From Arachis hypogaea (lineage: Eukaryota; Streptophyta; Magnoliopsida; Fabales; Fabaceae), in assembly GCF_003086295.3 (NCBI RefSeq), contig NC_092047.1, positions 119,266,449-119,330,448 on the forward strand: DNA of 64,000 nt. Direction: 5' to 3'. Below the pieces are notes generated by a model. That model searched no databases and was not told the origin of the DNA. It saw only the letters and a list, made by a program, of their open reading frames with translations. Positions 13,135 to 25,023 of this stretch are shown here, piece after piece. Made by a program: the position numbers and the translations under genes. Positions within the stretch are counted from its first letter, which is position 1, and the number at the start of each line of letters is the position of its first letter.

Positions 13135-13245
13135 AGGTGGAAACTCATATGAAGTCGACTGCATATGAGTTTCCACCTTATTAAATACTAACGGCTCTCA
13201 ACTATCAACTTTACGTGAAGTCGACTGCACCTGAATTTTCACCAT
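13135..13245. mobile_element. Rearranged MITE family 1 copy
   Basis: It has family 1 ends (GTGGAAACTC... and ...GAATTTTCACC) and the inner words CTCTCAACTATCAACTT and GAAGTCGACTGCAC. The left half is replaced by an inverted copy of the terminus plus flanking target DNA, which makes a palindrome at 13124-13189. Confidence 0.75.
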
Positions 13246-15045
13246 TCAATAAGCTTTTCTTTAATTTGAACATCATGTTCATATTAAATTTAAGAAAATC
13301 TAAAAAATTCTCATATTAAAGATGTTTATATATTTATATATGTATACAAAACAACTTTTTTATTTAAAAATAATTAATAATAAATAAAGAGTAGATAATT
13401 TTGGTTATTTTTTTATTTTCTAGATCTTCTTTGAGATCTTGGAGAACTTTATATATATGTGACCATTCATGGAAGAACTTTCAGATCAATAATGACGAAT
13501 TCAGATTTGTTCAAAAAGAAGAGAAAAATACTCTGCTATATTATAACACTTAATTTTCATGTGAGTTTAAAATCTAAAGAGTAGATATGTCTCTATTACA
13601 TAGTGAAATAACATGCTATCATAATATTTATGTACAATGAATAAAGATCTGAAATTCCATTTATATATATTATCTGGATTATATTCTTTTATAATAAATA
13701 AAATTATACGTCTTACTTTTAAGCTTAGTAAAAATATTCTTGAATAAGAAAACAATATTAGTTATATAGAATATAGGAAGGTTTTTAGATGATTTAAGAA
13801 TATTAATGGTTTAGTGATTGTTATAGATATAATTATTTATATATATTTTTATCAGTTTAAATTTTTGAAAAAAATCATATTATAATATGGTATCAAAATT
13901 TTTATGATAGAAGAATTTAGAGTTCGATCCTGCTGTTTGTTGAACAAAAAAAAAAAGAATTTTAGTATAAAGCAAAAAATAAAAGAAAAATTTATGCAAA
14001 AATTCAAATAAAATCCAAAAAATACTCTTATTTAAACAGAAGTATTAAAAATACAATAATTATTTATAGATCTCCTCCTACTAATTTAATTTTTTTAAAA
14101 AAAGGTGATATTATAGTCGTTAATCTTTATTATAAAATATATATGATTAAGATGATCAATTAAAACTACCGAAAAATCAATTTTCTTAAAATACTTGATA
14201 ATTTTCTTAAAATATAACTATTTAATATATTTACTACTAATAATTTTTAGATGAGACAACTCGATCATAATTAAGAATAAAAAATATACCGACATTATTA
14301 TAAGAAAAATAAAGGAGGGATTGTTTTTTCTTCTTCCATCTAATATATTTTTCTTGCATTATATATATAAGGCTTATATATTATATGGTGATCAATTTAA
14401 GTAGACAAGTACCACACCATGCAATACATACATATATATACACACACACATTATTTATGTCTCTTGATGCTTTAGGCTTGTGGACAGACAATAATGTCCG
14501 TACCTGAGAAAGAGTAAAGAAGCTTCCTGCAAATAATAAATTAATAATAAATAATAAAAATATAAAATAAAGAATAAAGTGAACCCATTGTTGTGTTTGG
14601 AAGACATATTCATTTAGCAGTCATTATCAATTTTTCATACAAAGGGCCCCTTCCCTTACTTACTTGCTTGTTTGTTTCATAGCTTTTACAAATTACAACA
14701 ACAAATTTAAATTATTATACAAAATATGTAAATATATATACTTCAATTTTAACACTAAAAAATATATAAATAAAAAACTAGATATATAAGATTTTCTCAA
14801 TCTATGTATATAAACTACCTCCTATATCACTCATCTTTTCAAACATTTATAAAATTAATGAAGGAGTTCAACATCTTTTTTTAAATTAGAAGTGAGCCAA
14901 CTTGGCTAAGATTTAGCAATGTAAAAAATATAATGTCTCTTAAGGTGATGATCAATATAAATAAATGAAAATCAACGACTCTAAAATGATATGTAATTTT
15001 AATCTTATTAAAAAGGAATTTTTCTCCTTTTTCATCTAGAACAAG

Positions 15046-15393
15046 GATAATTTATATAGATAAATTAAATGAAGAAAAAAAAACACAGATATTTTAAACT
15101 AAATTTAATTATATACATGTCTCGTTTGATTTTTTATGTAAATCGAATCAAGTTAATTGGATTTATTATGTTTTTTACAGCATATATTTACATGATAAAT
15201 TGAATTAAGTTAATTTAATTTTTATTGATATAGTAAATACATAGTAAATTAAATCAACTTATTCGATTTACATTAAAAAAAAGTATAAATTAAATTTATT
15301 TAAATTGATTAACATAAAGAATCAAACAAAACATGCATATAACTAAATTTAATTTAAGATATTTATGTAAATTTATCTATGTAAATTATTCCG
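15046..15393. mobile_element. Long inverted-repeat MITE
   Basis: The left end GGATAATTTATATAGATAAA is matched in reverse complement by the right end near 15375-15393, with a second mirrored word, AAACTAAATTTAATTATA. The flanks AGAACAA and GGAACAA may be a diverged target duplication. There is no coding capacity. Confidence 0.65.
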
Positions 15394-16240
15394 GAACAAC
15401 CTATAACAAATCTTAATATATAGAGAGAGTATATATTATATGTGTATAATTCATATACTTTATAAGTATGTATGATGTGCATGTGGCCCTAAAAGGGGAC
15501 CATTGTTAATCACAATTCACAAAATAATTGACAACCCAAAAATAAAAATAGAAAAAAATGAAAAATGCCTGCAATCAGGTTCTGAATGGCAGTGGAAGAT
15601 ATAAACATTTGAGAGGGACGTTTCATTGTGTGGTATGACAGTCTAATTTATTAACATGCTGTAGACTTGTTAACCGAGGCATCACATACATGTGACTCAG
15701 ATACTTTCATCATTTCACTCCTTTTTTTTTTCCTTTTAAATTTGGCAGTTTGTATCACTTCATATTTTTTATAGTGTATATTAAAAAAATTATAAAAAAA
15801 TTGTTAAAAGAAAAACGATATTATAATTTGCATATTTTTTTTTTGAAGCACTATTGAATATGCTATATAATAAGTTAATAACATGTATTTTTTACCAATT
15901 TTTTTGGGGTATTTTTTTTTATCAATTTTTTTAATATGTGGTAAATGAGTAAATCAGTTATTGGCCGTAACAAAAGAGTTGAAATTGTTTTTGTTGAAAA
16001 GTGAAGACTAATGTTTTAATTTTGTTAAAAAGGAAGAAAATGGGTAGGCCCATTACACATTTTTGGCCAGGATAAGCCCATTATACTTTTATTTTTTGTC
16101 AAGAGCCCATTATTCTTAAAAGAGTGTTAAAACCTTTTAGGACAAAAGGGATTGGGTTTTCTGAAAAATGATAAGGACTTATTGCAGTTTAGGTAGGTTT
16201 AGTCAAAGCCCAATAAAAGTATTTATTTTGGAACAAAATT

Positions 16241-16386
16241 AAGCAAGTGTGGGTGTTCGAATCTCGCTTTGTACATGCAACAATCCATCGGCCAGTAGCA
16301 AACCTTTAAATAGAGCTCCGATTCGCAACGGATTAGTCTTTGATCTGTCGGGTTAGGAATACCGTGGAGAACCAAAACAAAAAAAA
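16241..16386 (+). mobile_element. 5'-truncated tRNA-derived SINE
   Basis: It starts inside the tRNA-like part (AAGCAAGTGTGGGTGTTCGA), keeps the B box TGTTCGAATCTCG, then the family body (GGCCAGTAGCAAACC, GGATTAGTCTTTGATC) and ends in an A-rich tail. The A-box half seen in the copy at 49702 is missing. Confidence 0.8.
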
Positions 16387-16762
16387 TTATCAATTCTCTT
16401 CAATTTTTTTTTTGTTGGTTTGTATGATATATTTTCTTCTAATAAGCTACTAGTAATCTACATATAACAAATGAGTTTCCAATAAACGAACAATTGATTA
16501 AAAAAAAAGTGAAGAAACAAAATATTACATACAATGAACAATACTACATATTTGAAAATTATATATATACACAACTCCTAGTCATTATAATATGATATCC
16601 CATAAGAAGATAAGAGCATTACAAAAGGAAGGAGGTGAAGTAGTTCATATAAAGAAACAAATTAACATTATGATCGAAGAAGTGTACATTTTTAAATATA
16701 TATTTTATGAAATGAATAAATTTTGAGTAGCATTTTCCATCTTTAATTTCCATATATCGATA

Positions 16763-19700
16763 TCATATCACAAATTGCTTTGCATAGATGTCAAACATCT
16801 CCGAAGAGGATAATTGCGGCACCTACCAATAATCAAATTCCAAATTAAACTTACAAGAAAGAATAATGTAATACACAAATAATATAAAACTTTAATATGT
16901 TACTTCAACTACAACCTTTGGTGACATTTTCAAATATAAAACTTAAAAGAAAGAATAATGTAATTCACAAAAAATATTCTTAAATTATGAGTGATACATG
17001 TAAAATTAAAGTAGTAATTAGTTTATTCTAAAGTGACAACTCAATGCAACTGTTTTTACGTGAAGTTGATATATAGTTAATAATTATTATATTATAATTT
17101 AGTCAAACATGTCAAAATATCTATCAATACTTAATTATCAATTTCACTTGAATACAACTACATATGAGTTTTCGTCACTTTCTTCTAAACTAAATGCAGT
17201 GAGACGATAAAAATACATTTTCTGCATTTTTTTTATTTCTCTAAACATAATTTTGTTCTTAATTTTTTTCTCTTGTTGCAAAAGAGTAACCAAATGCCAC
17301 CTAAATATGACTAATTATATACACAAATAACACTTGTTTTCTTTCTAAAATTTTATCATCACTACAATAAGTTATCCACGAATTTCTAAAGATTTTGTGA
17401 CAATTTCAAACTGCCACTAAACAATTTTGTGGTGCTTGGTGGAGCACCGTCCTAAATCTAAAAAATGGCAAAGTGTATATATGTGTGAGGGAAAAAAAAG
17501 ATATTAGAGAGGGAAATTAATAATGATAAAAAATTCACTTACAGTTGTCTTTGTACGAAGTTGATATTTGATAACCGTTAGATAATTTGACAATAAATTT
17601 GACTAAATTATTATCTAACAGTTTTCAACTATCAACTTTATATGAAAACGAATCTTTACATTTAATAATACGTACCTGAGTAATTTTTAGGCCAAGAAGT
17701 GTATTTAGCAATGAAGCAATAGGACCATTATTTAAACCAACTATGCCTGTTTTGGTTGCACGAATGGTTGAACGCATTGCATTGAGCAAGTGACCATATG
17801 TTAATCCATGTTCATTATTTTCCATTGCTTTGATCAAGCTATAAGTCAAGGCACCAGTTACTTCTCTTCCACTTAAGGCCTATCCAAATTCAAACATAAA
17901 TCCATCAACCTCTATCTCCAAACTACGGTAAATTGCACAATATTGTATATTTATAAACAGAACAAATATATAGAATTAATTTTTAATTAGTTAAAATTAT
18001 TTTTTTTAACTATCATTTTTTTATAGAGTTTAAGTTTAAGATGTAGTGTTTAAAATTTATGAAAAAAAAATTAATTAACTAATATTGACAAAAACAAATT
18101 GATTTTAAAATTGAATTCTTATACATATTACTTTACATATTTTTCCAACAGAATAATCAAACTGTTTTATAATAACATAATCAAACTTTAACAAGAATAT
18201 ATACCAAATATGTATATCATATATTATGGCCGATTAGTTCAAACTTTTAGTATTCACAAGGCCATGTAAATTGGTCGATCAAAATTATATTTATGAAACC
18301 ATATTTTACAAAATATAAAATGTGTGTAGGTGTTGTATAACCCAAATCTCATAAAAATGGAGTGTATAAGATAATATCTTCAAATTGTAATTTCAGTGTT
18401 AATATTAACACATGATTATTATAGAGATTAGAGAGGGAAGAAAACATTACTAACAGAGGTATCTACTGAGACTTGACCATCATCACAAGCTGAAATACAA
18501 ATTGCAAGCCCTCCATTTGTCCCTTTAAAAATTCTTGGACGCCTGTGATCCTCCCATATATAAAACCCTTCCCTATTAAACCAAACAAATAAATAAATAA
18601 ATAAATAAAATAAATAGTTCTGACATAAATAATCGACTATGCTACATACATACCAAAATCAGTCACCAAAGTCGGCCACCAGTATTTTTACATGTATTTA
18701 TATACAAATATGTTGGTAGCTGATTTTAGGTAAAAACTCAGGTTTAGTCGACTTTACGTGAAGTTGATAATTAAGAGTCGTTAGATAATTTGACTGATTT
18801 GACTAAATTTTCATCTAACAGCTCTCAACTATCAACTTTACGTGAAGTCGACTCCACCTGAGTTTCATGCTAATTTTAGTGGGCAAATAGTATTTTTGTT
18901 AATTAATTCATTAATTGACCTGTTTATCTTGCAAAAAAATGGCAAATCAAGAAGGGTGCCACTATGGCATGCATCAAAAATTGCATGGAGTTTAGCACCA
19001 TGAGGTAGTGGCCTAACAATTGTGGCATTGATCTCATCATCAAGAATCTTGCCTTGGTACTCAAAATCAAGAGGGCAAATTGCTTCATCATAGCCATCAA
19101 TCTCATCCATGTTAAGGTCCAATTCTTGTGTTCCATGTCCTGAGAAGAAGAACACTAATGAGTCCCCTGACTTGCTACCCTCAATCAACCACCTTAATGC
19201 CATTTCAATGTTGCATCTTGTTGGAATTCTTAGTGGATTTCTTTCCTCCTTATCATCTGCTACCAAGTATATATGTTCAATGTTAGAGTGTTGATGATGA
19301 TGAGAGTGTGAGAAAGATATTAATACACGGTGAAAATTCAGGTGTAGTCAACTTCACATGAAGTTGATAGCTAAGAGTCGTTAAATGAATTAATTAAATT
19401 TTCATCTAACGACTCTAAATTATCAACTTCACGTGAAGTTGATTGCACCTGAGTTTCTACCTTAATACATACCTGTGAGCATGAGAATAGAGTCACTTGG
19501 AAAACCAAACTTGTTCATAAGAAAATATCTCATACACTTTACATCAGTCACAGATCCCCTAAGCCTATAACTCCTTCCATGGTAGCAAATTCCACATAAC
19601 ACTGCTCTCTTTGGACCATATGAATTTGGAGTCATCATCATAGAAGGGTATGAAGAACATGGCCTTAATGATTGATGATGGTAAGGATTTGGAGGATAAT

Positions 19701-19935
19701 AATAATTGTTATAACCAAATCTCGGATTGTTGTTGTTAGTTATAGTGTTTATGAAGCCTCTAAACCTATCTGCAACATGAGAAACAGAATTGTATGCATG
19801 GCTCAATGGACCCATTATTGAGGGTGGTCTAGAATGTGTGATTCCATGGCATAGTGCACATTTGAAGACATGAACCTCTGATGGAACCACTAATGTTGTT
19901 CCACAATGGCTACACCTTTCATTTCTACTTGCCAT
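16763..19935 (-). CDS. Type I metacaspase with LSD1-type zinc finger
   Basis: Five exons on the minus strand (19473-19935, 18920-19259, 18455-18572, 17676-17879, 16763-16822) give about 394 residues, normal for the family. The acceptor of exon 2 could also be 3 bases further in. An LSD1-type zinc finger (Cys 8, 11, 26, 29) opens a prodomain rich in Pro, Asn and Tyr. The caspase-like p20 region begins at KRAVLCGICYHG. The catalytic His is about 196 in SGHGT and the catalytic Cys about 252 in DACHSGT. The p10-like part contains SACDDGQ, and the last exon ends QLSSSEMFDIYAKQFVI. Metacaspases are Ca2+-dependent proteases that cut after Arg/Lys and act in cell death and stress. The GALTYS...TYGHLLN region and C-terminus resemble Arabidopsis AMC3 most, from memory. 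Introns 1, 2 and 4 each contain a MITE of family 1. Confidence 0.93.
17365..17460 (+). mobile_element. Possible CACTA-type terminus in metacaspase intron 4
   Basis: CACTACAATAAGTTATC at 17365 has the form of a CACTA left end. It is followed by GTGACAATTTC and GTGGTGCTTGGTGGAGCAC, which are unusually GC-rich for this intron. No right end was found. Confidence 0.35.
17526..17661. mobile_element. MITE family 1 copy, metacaspase intron 4
   Basis: A diverged inverted-repeat copy with central words GATAACCGTTAGATAATTTG and TTTTCAACTATCAACTTTA. It is flanked by TTAATAATG and TTAATAATA, a 9-bp duplication with one mismatch. The right flank ends 5 bases from the splice donor of exon 4. Confidence 0.75.
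18638..18893. mobile_element. MITE family 2 copy split by a family 1 MITE
   Basis: The left part (ATGCTACATACATACCAAAATC, GGTAGCTGATTTTAG) and the right part (TAATTTTAGTGGGCAAATAG) form one inverted-repeat element of the type seen intact at 41037-41183. It is interrupted at 18730-18870 by a family 1 MITE. Confidence 0.65.
18730..18870. mobile_element. MITE family 1 copy, metacaspase intron 2
   Basis: A 141-bp near-perfect palindrome with ends GTAAAAACTCAGG and CCTGAGTTTCATGC. It is flanked by TGATTTTAG and TAATTTTAG, a 9-bp duplication with one mismatch. Confidence 0.88.
19329..19461. mobile_element. MITE family 1 copy, metacaspase intron 1
   Basis: A 133-bp palindromic element fills most of the 213-bp intron. 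The 9-bp flanks TTAATACAC and TTAATACAT differ by one base. The right flank starts immediately after the GT of the splice donor on the minus strand, so the duplication overlaps the donor consensus. Confidence 0.88.
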
Positions 19936-20230
19936 TGCTCTTTTTAATTGCCTTTCAATTTGTGTTTGGATGAAGCTATGAAGATTTGTAGATAGGTGAC
20001 TTGTTATTAGTAGTTTCTTTGAAATTCTGATTAATCATCTAATCTAGCTAATTGGGGAATGGGAATAGTTCAAAGAATAGGATTCCAAATTTGCAATCAC
20101 TTAGTGGAAAGAGAATATGTTGACTTGATTGTTTTGTTTTGTTTATCTTTGGATGGACACTAGTTTCAAAGAATCAAGAATAAGGAATTCATGAATTTTT
20201 TATTCATAGCTTTCTGATCTTGTAATGTGC

Positions 20231-20239
20231 TTTTATATA
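20231..20239 (-). promoter_or_regulatory. TATA box of the metacaspase gene
   Basis: The minus strand reads TATATAAAA about 300 bp before the start codon, the best TATA match in the upstream region. Transcription would be expected to begin about 30 bp downstream, near 20200. Confidence 0.5.
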
Positions 20240-20608
20240 CAGGTGTTAGGTGTTGTTGTTATTAATTGTTATATCTTTAATATTTTTTTTAAGTAAAAGT
20301 TTCTTTTCGATTTATTTGATTCGTGCATAGCATTCTTTTTTCATTTATTTGTCTTATACTATTTTTTATTTTTAGAAGTTATTAAGGGTTGAATTCTAAA
20401 TATTTTGAATATAGAGTTCTGATATTATATCATAAAACCACTTATCCTAAAAATTTAAGTTGATAAAAGAATATAACATTAATGGTTATATCTCTAATAG
20501 TTGTCTATATTGTTGTAGATTAATTGCATTGACAACATTTTTCAAAATCATATATCAATATTGAATTCATTAATTTCGTCATGATTTTAAGAAGCATAGG
20601 AGAATTGA

Positions 20609-20610
<2 letters not shown>

Positions 20611-20646
<36 letters not shown>
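20611..20646. repeat. (AT)n microsatellite
   Basis: Eighteen perfect AT units in the spacer upstream of the metacaspase gene. Confidence 0.95.
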
Positions 20647-20649
<3 letters not shown>

Positions 20650-21062
20650 TGTAGCTGAATTGAGGCCTAAACTATTGTTCACAAATATTTGATATTCAAT
20701 TTTGACATTATAACGAAAAAATCATTAAGATAATTAATTCAAATTCAATCTATGTAAATACATAAACAAGGGGAAAAAGTCTTAAACTTTATGCAGCACT
20801 TTCAGAATTCAGATCAGAAAGAAAAGGGGGCTTTTCATTATAAGGGAAAAAAATTTAAAAAGCAAGCTGATAAAAAGGCTAAAAAACTGACCAAACAAAT
20901 GCAGCTGAAGTGATTATTATTCTTAAACTATCATTAACACTCAAACTCTCTTAGGGTACTTTTAGAAGCCGTTGCAAAATAGAAATACCAAAATATTAGG
21001 TAATACAAATCTATTTAGAGAACGAGACAATTCTATCCTCTAAAACAATTACTAAACGAGCC

Positions 21063-23155
21063 TTAGTATTTGTAGTCCTTGACATGGAGGGATTCGGAGG
21101 CGCCGTCGATGTTAGCATCACCCTTGTAAGTTCCCATGGTTGCTTGTGAGTTAGCCTTGCACCTAGTGAGCAATGCAGCTTGTGCCTTAGGAATGTTCTC
21201 TGCTTTGCCAGCCCAAGCCTTAAGAGTACTTTGCTGAAGTGCTCTTCCATAAGAGAATGTTAGTGACCATGGCTTCTTCCCTTTATTGCACAAATAAGAA
21301 TGCTATTGTAAGTACATACTAGTATTGAATACAATATGGTTCAATGGGTAAAGAGTGATAATAGAATGGTGAAAAAGTCGACTTCATGCGAAGTTCATAA
21401 CTGAGAGTCGTTAGATGAAAATTTAGTCAAATCAGTCAAATTATCTAACGACTCTCAGTAATTAACTTTACATGAAGTCGACTGTACTTAAATTTACTCA
21501 TAATAGAATAACATGGCATCTTACCCTTGAGCATGTTCATGGCATTGAGGTTAACAGTTGCTTCCTCCTCACTCTGTCCTCCAGACAAGAACACGATGGC
21601 GGGAACGGCGGCCGGCACAGTCCTCAACAACGCCCTAACAGTATGCTCTGCGATAACCTCCGGCTTCACCCTCGCCGAATCGGCACCGGGAGTCACCATG
21701 TTAGGCTTCAAGAGAGTACCTTCTAGAAGCACATGATGGTCGCTCAAGGCCTTGTAACACGCCGCCAGAACTCTCTCCGTGACGTCAGCACACTTGTTAA
21801 TGTCATGCGAGCCATCGGAGAGGATCTCCGGCTCCACGATGGGAACCAGTCCGTTCTCTTGGCATATGGCGGCGTAACGAGCCAAGCCGTAGGCGTTCTC
21901 GTGGATGGCGTGAGGTGTCGGCTCGTTGGCGCCGATCTTGAGAACGGCGCGCCATTTTGCAAACCTTGCGCCGGCTTCGTAGTACTTCTTGCAGCGTTGA
22001 CCAAGGTCGTCTAAGCCTTGTGTTGTGGTTTCACCGTTTGTTCCTGGAAGTTCAATTGTTCCTTTGTCTACTTTGATCCCAGTCAGTACCTTGTTTTCCT
22101 TCAATACTTCCACAAACAGTTTTCCTACACACAAGAGTTGTTGAATTATAGTGAAAATTCACGTAAAATTAAAAGCAGTTACACATTAATTTAATTAAGG
22201 TGAAAACTCGAGTACAGTCAACTTCACGTAAAATGGATAATTGAAAATTGTTAGATGAAAATTTAGTCAAATCAGTCAAATTATTTAACGATTTTCAATT
22301 ATCAACCTCACTTAAAGTCGACTACACTTGAGTTTCCATCTTTAATCAAATATATTAAATTATTTAATAATTTTCAATTATCAATTTAATATAAAAATAA
22401 CTGCACAGAAATCTCAACTTTGTTCATTAGGACAGAATTGTCCAACCATGATAAGAACATATCAAAATTTAATAAAAGAAAAAAAAATAACAGTGCGCTT
22501 TTTAAATGTGAATGATTTTAAAAAATATCTTTCTATAAATATAATAATTAAAAAATATTAGATAATTTCATATATTTTTTTTAAATTACCTGCAGCAGTT
22601 TTTTGATAGAGAGTTTCCTCAAACATGATGACACCACTGAGGCACTGAACGCAGCCGGGAGCCGTGAAGAGGAGCTCGCGGAGGGCGCGGCGGTTGGCCT
22701 CGTTGTTCTCAACATTGATGCTGGATAGACGCTTTCCGATGGTGCCGGTTGATTCATCCGCCGCGAGGATACCCTTCCCCGGCGTCCCAATATATGTGGC
22801 ATTTGCAATCAACTCATCTACAATTATTATTCATCACAACAATTCAAAATTTTTTTTGTCACATCATTGGATCACAATATATCATAGATTGTTATAAATT
22901 CAATCTTATCATGTACATGTCACGGATAATTATACTTGTTAAACTATAAGATCCGGATCTTATCTCCAATTTTCATCAATTTATTTGGGATCAGAAAAGT
23001 ATGTAACATATAACAAAAACAACCATCCATGAAATGGAAATAATAATAATAATAATTGATCCATCACCACAATGCATGTGTAAAGATTAAAAAAAAAAGG
23101 GTGAGTTGATGATGAACAATGTTGCACCTTGGTACTTGCTCTTGAAGGCAGACAT
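21063..23155 (-). CDS. FBA: Cytosolic class I fructose-bisphosphate aldolase
   Basis: Four exons on the minus strand (23128-23155, 22590-22817, 21525-22124, 21063-21280) give 357 residues, about the usual length of plant cytosolic aldolases. The enzyme reversibly splits fructose 1,6-bisphosphate into dihydroxyacetone phosphate and glyceraldehyde 3-phosphate. The short first exon encodes MSAFKSKYQ with no transit peptide, pointing to the cytosolic FBA group. The protein reads continuously: [16 protein letters not shown] near residues 26-40, KWRAVLKIG near 142-150, the active-site segment [11 protein letters not shown] at 217-227 with Schiff-base Lys 225, [11 protein letters not shown], and the C-terminus HVKDYKY ending in the conserved Tyr. 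The exons are much GC-richer than the surroundings. Introns 2 and 3 each hold a MITE of family 1. No inactivating change was seen. Confidence 0.97.
21367..21499. mobile_element. MITE family 1 copy, aldolase intron 3
   Basis: A palindromic element (GTCGACTTCATGCGAAGTTC on the left, mirrored on the right) is flanked by perfect 9-bp repeats ATAATAGAA at 21358-21366 and 21500-21508. The right flank lies 16 bp from the exon 3 donor. Confidence 0.9.
22199..22340. mobile_element. MITE family 1 copy, aldolase intron 2
   Basis: A 142-bp inverted-repeat element with ends GGTGAAAACTCGAG and CTTGAGTTTCCATC. It is flanked by TTTAATTAA and TTTAATCAA, a 9-bp duplication with one mismatch. Confidence 0.88.
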
Positions 23156-24368
23156 GATTGAAGGCTTATATTATTATTGCACTATTAATTTCTGTGTGTG
23201 TTTGTGTTTCAAAATCAGATAAAATGAAGTAGTGAAGAGGTAATGTGTTTGTGTGTGTGTATATATATATTGGTGTTAGTATATAAATAAATTAATAAAT
23301 GAAAAAGTAAAGAACAATGGGCCAAGTCAAAGAAAGATGCATGATAGATGTAAAAGAAATTAGAAAGCACAAAATTCAAAAAATAAGTAAAAATTAAAAA
23401 TAAATATATACAAGGGGGAAAAAACATAGCCACTAGAAATGAGAAGATGTTGTTTAGGGAGATCTTGTGGTTTTTTTGAGGTTTTAAGTGCGAAAAATAA
23501 GTTGGACCTTTCCATTTTGTTTGCAATTAATTTTGCCCTTTCTATTTTGAACTAAATAAATAAATAAATAAATGGAACATATATAGTTTCTATTCACCTT
23601 GTTATTTTAAATATACTACATTCATTAAGAATAAAAGGAAAAAAAAAGAAGTTATCAAAGTTGACTGGTCTTATTTTAACTTCAACATCATGAAGGCTAA
23701 TAATTTAGTTAATATATAAAAACAATAATAATTTATGTAAGCACACTCTTCTTTATCTAATATTAAAGTTGAAAGTGAAAAAATAAATGAGATCTGTATT
23801 TACTTCTTTTTCCACTTTGCACCTATTCATGATTTCAGAATTTTTTTTTTAATTTACTTTTTGTTCATTCTAGTTAGCAGTCTTAGAAGTTAGAACTTTA
23901 TATTTGGATTCTTACATTATATAACAAAAAAGCACTAATAATAAATTTATATATATATAACTGGTATTTCTACTCTTTAAATCTATCATTCAACGTTGCA
24001 ATATAGAATATAAATCATGACCAAAGAAAAAAAAATAATGTATATGGACGGATGGCCTCAAATACACTTGAATTGAACTTCCAGATTAGTCACATTTATC
24101 AAGCTATTAAATTTCATGTGAGAAAAAAGGCATGTACATATGTTTAATTAATAATTCAAGTTTATATGATAGAGATTTATGAATTTATGGTCAAACGAGG
24201 GTCGGTGAAATTAAAATTGATGGAATGAGATGGGCTTGAATAAGTTGGATCCTAGTGGTAATTTAGGCCCAATAATAACATTATTTGGTATTGAGCACTA
24301 AAAATGTTAATAATTAGCAGACCAAAAGTAAACATAAATCGATAAAGTAATAAACTCACTCACCCATT

Positions 24369-24510
24369 TAAATAAGTGTCGAGAATTCGAATTTTATTTT
24401 GTGTATATAGTAATCAATTAGCTGGTAATATGATAGATTTTTAAATAGAACTCAAATCTACGACAAATTAATTATTAATCTGTCGGATTGAGAGATAGTG
24501 TAAAAAAAAA
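24369..24510 (+). mobile_element. SINE relic
   Basis: It keeps AAGTGTCGAGAATTCGAATTT (B-box region), TAGCTGGTAATATG and ATTAATCTGTCGGATTGAG before an A-rich tail, in the same order as the copy at 49702-49889. It is heavily diverged. Confidence 0.65.
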
Positions 24511-24852
24511 AGAATACTAGACAAAAAAATAATAATAATTTCCATCAAAATATAATTTATCATAAATAATCCTTTTCCCAATACACAGAAAAAAAAACTC
24601 GTTCTCTTCCCTAGGTAATTAAGCTGAAATCCTACATACATATATATAAACTCACAAATTTAATAATTTTTTATAAACAAAGTACTAAAGCTAATAATGT
24701 TATGTGAAAAATACATTGCATGGTTTCACGAGTTTTTCAAATTTAAACATAACAGATAGAGGACTAAAGTAAAGTCATACATGTATCAAAAAAAGTAAAC
24801 ACTTCTTGCATATATATGAGGCTGTGGGGGGATAAGGATATTATATATAAAG

Positions 24853-25023
24853 AATTTTTTTTTCTCTAATTCGATAGGTTAAGGATTAATTTGCTATGGA
24901 TCTGAGTTCTATTTAAGAGTCTGTCACCGGCCAATAGATTACTGCATGCACAAGGTAAAATTCGAACCCCCAACACTTACTTAAGAAGCCGATTAAATTG
25001 ACCACTCGACCAACTTAAATTGG
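24853..25023 (-). mobile_element. Full-length but diverged SINE, minus strand
   Basis: Read on the minus strand it has AAGTTGGTCGAGTGGTC (A box), GGGGTTCGAATTTTA (B box), TATTGGCCGGTGACAG and AATTAGAG before a poly-A tail (poly-T at 24855-24863 on +). Both promoter boxes are present. Confidence 0.75.

Larger units (their letters stand above)
10331..16240. other. Repeat-rich intergenic region
   Basis: No coding sequence was recognised between the trihelix gene and the metacaspase. The region holds several listed MITEs and SINE relics. The rest (10751-11967, 13246-15045, 15394-16240) is AT-rich with homopolymer tracts and no structure I can name. Confidence 0.5.
19936..21062. other. Metacaspase promoter and aldolase 3' flank
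   Basis: This non-coding spacer lies between two genes on the same strand. It holds the metacaspase 5' leader and TATA box, an AT microsatellite and the 3' UTR of the aldolase gene. No other gene was seen. Confidence 0.6.

Noticed and set aside
21472..22014. Open frames of 69-93 codons on + across aldolase exon 3
   Set aside because: They are antisense to a highly conserved, codon-biased exon and show no independent conservation or splice logic.
23215..23526. 103-codon minus-strand frame upstream of aldolase
   Set aside because: It lies in the promoter/leader, is hydrophobic by T-richness, and includes the TG/TA repeat region.
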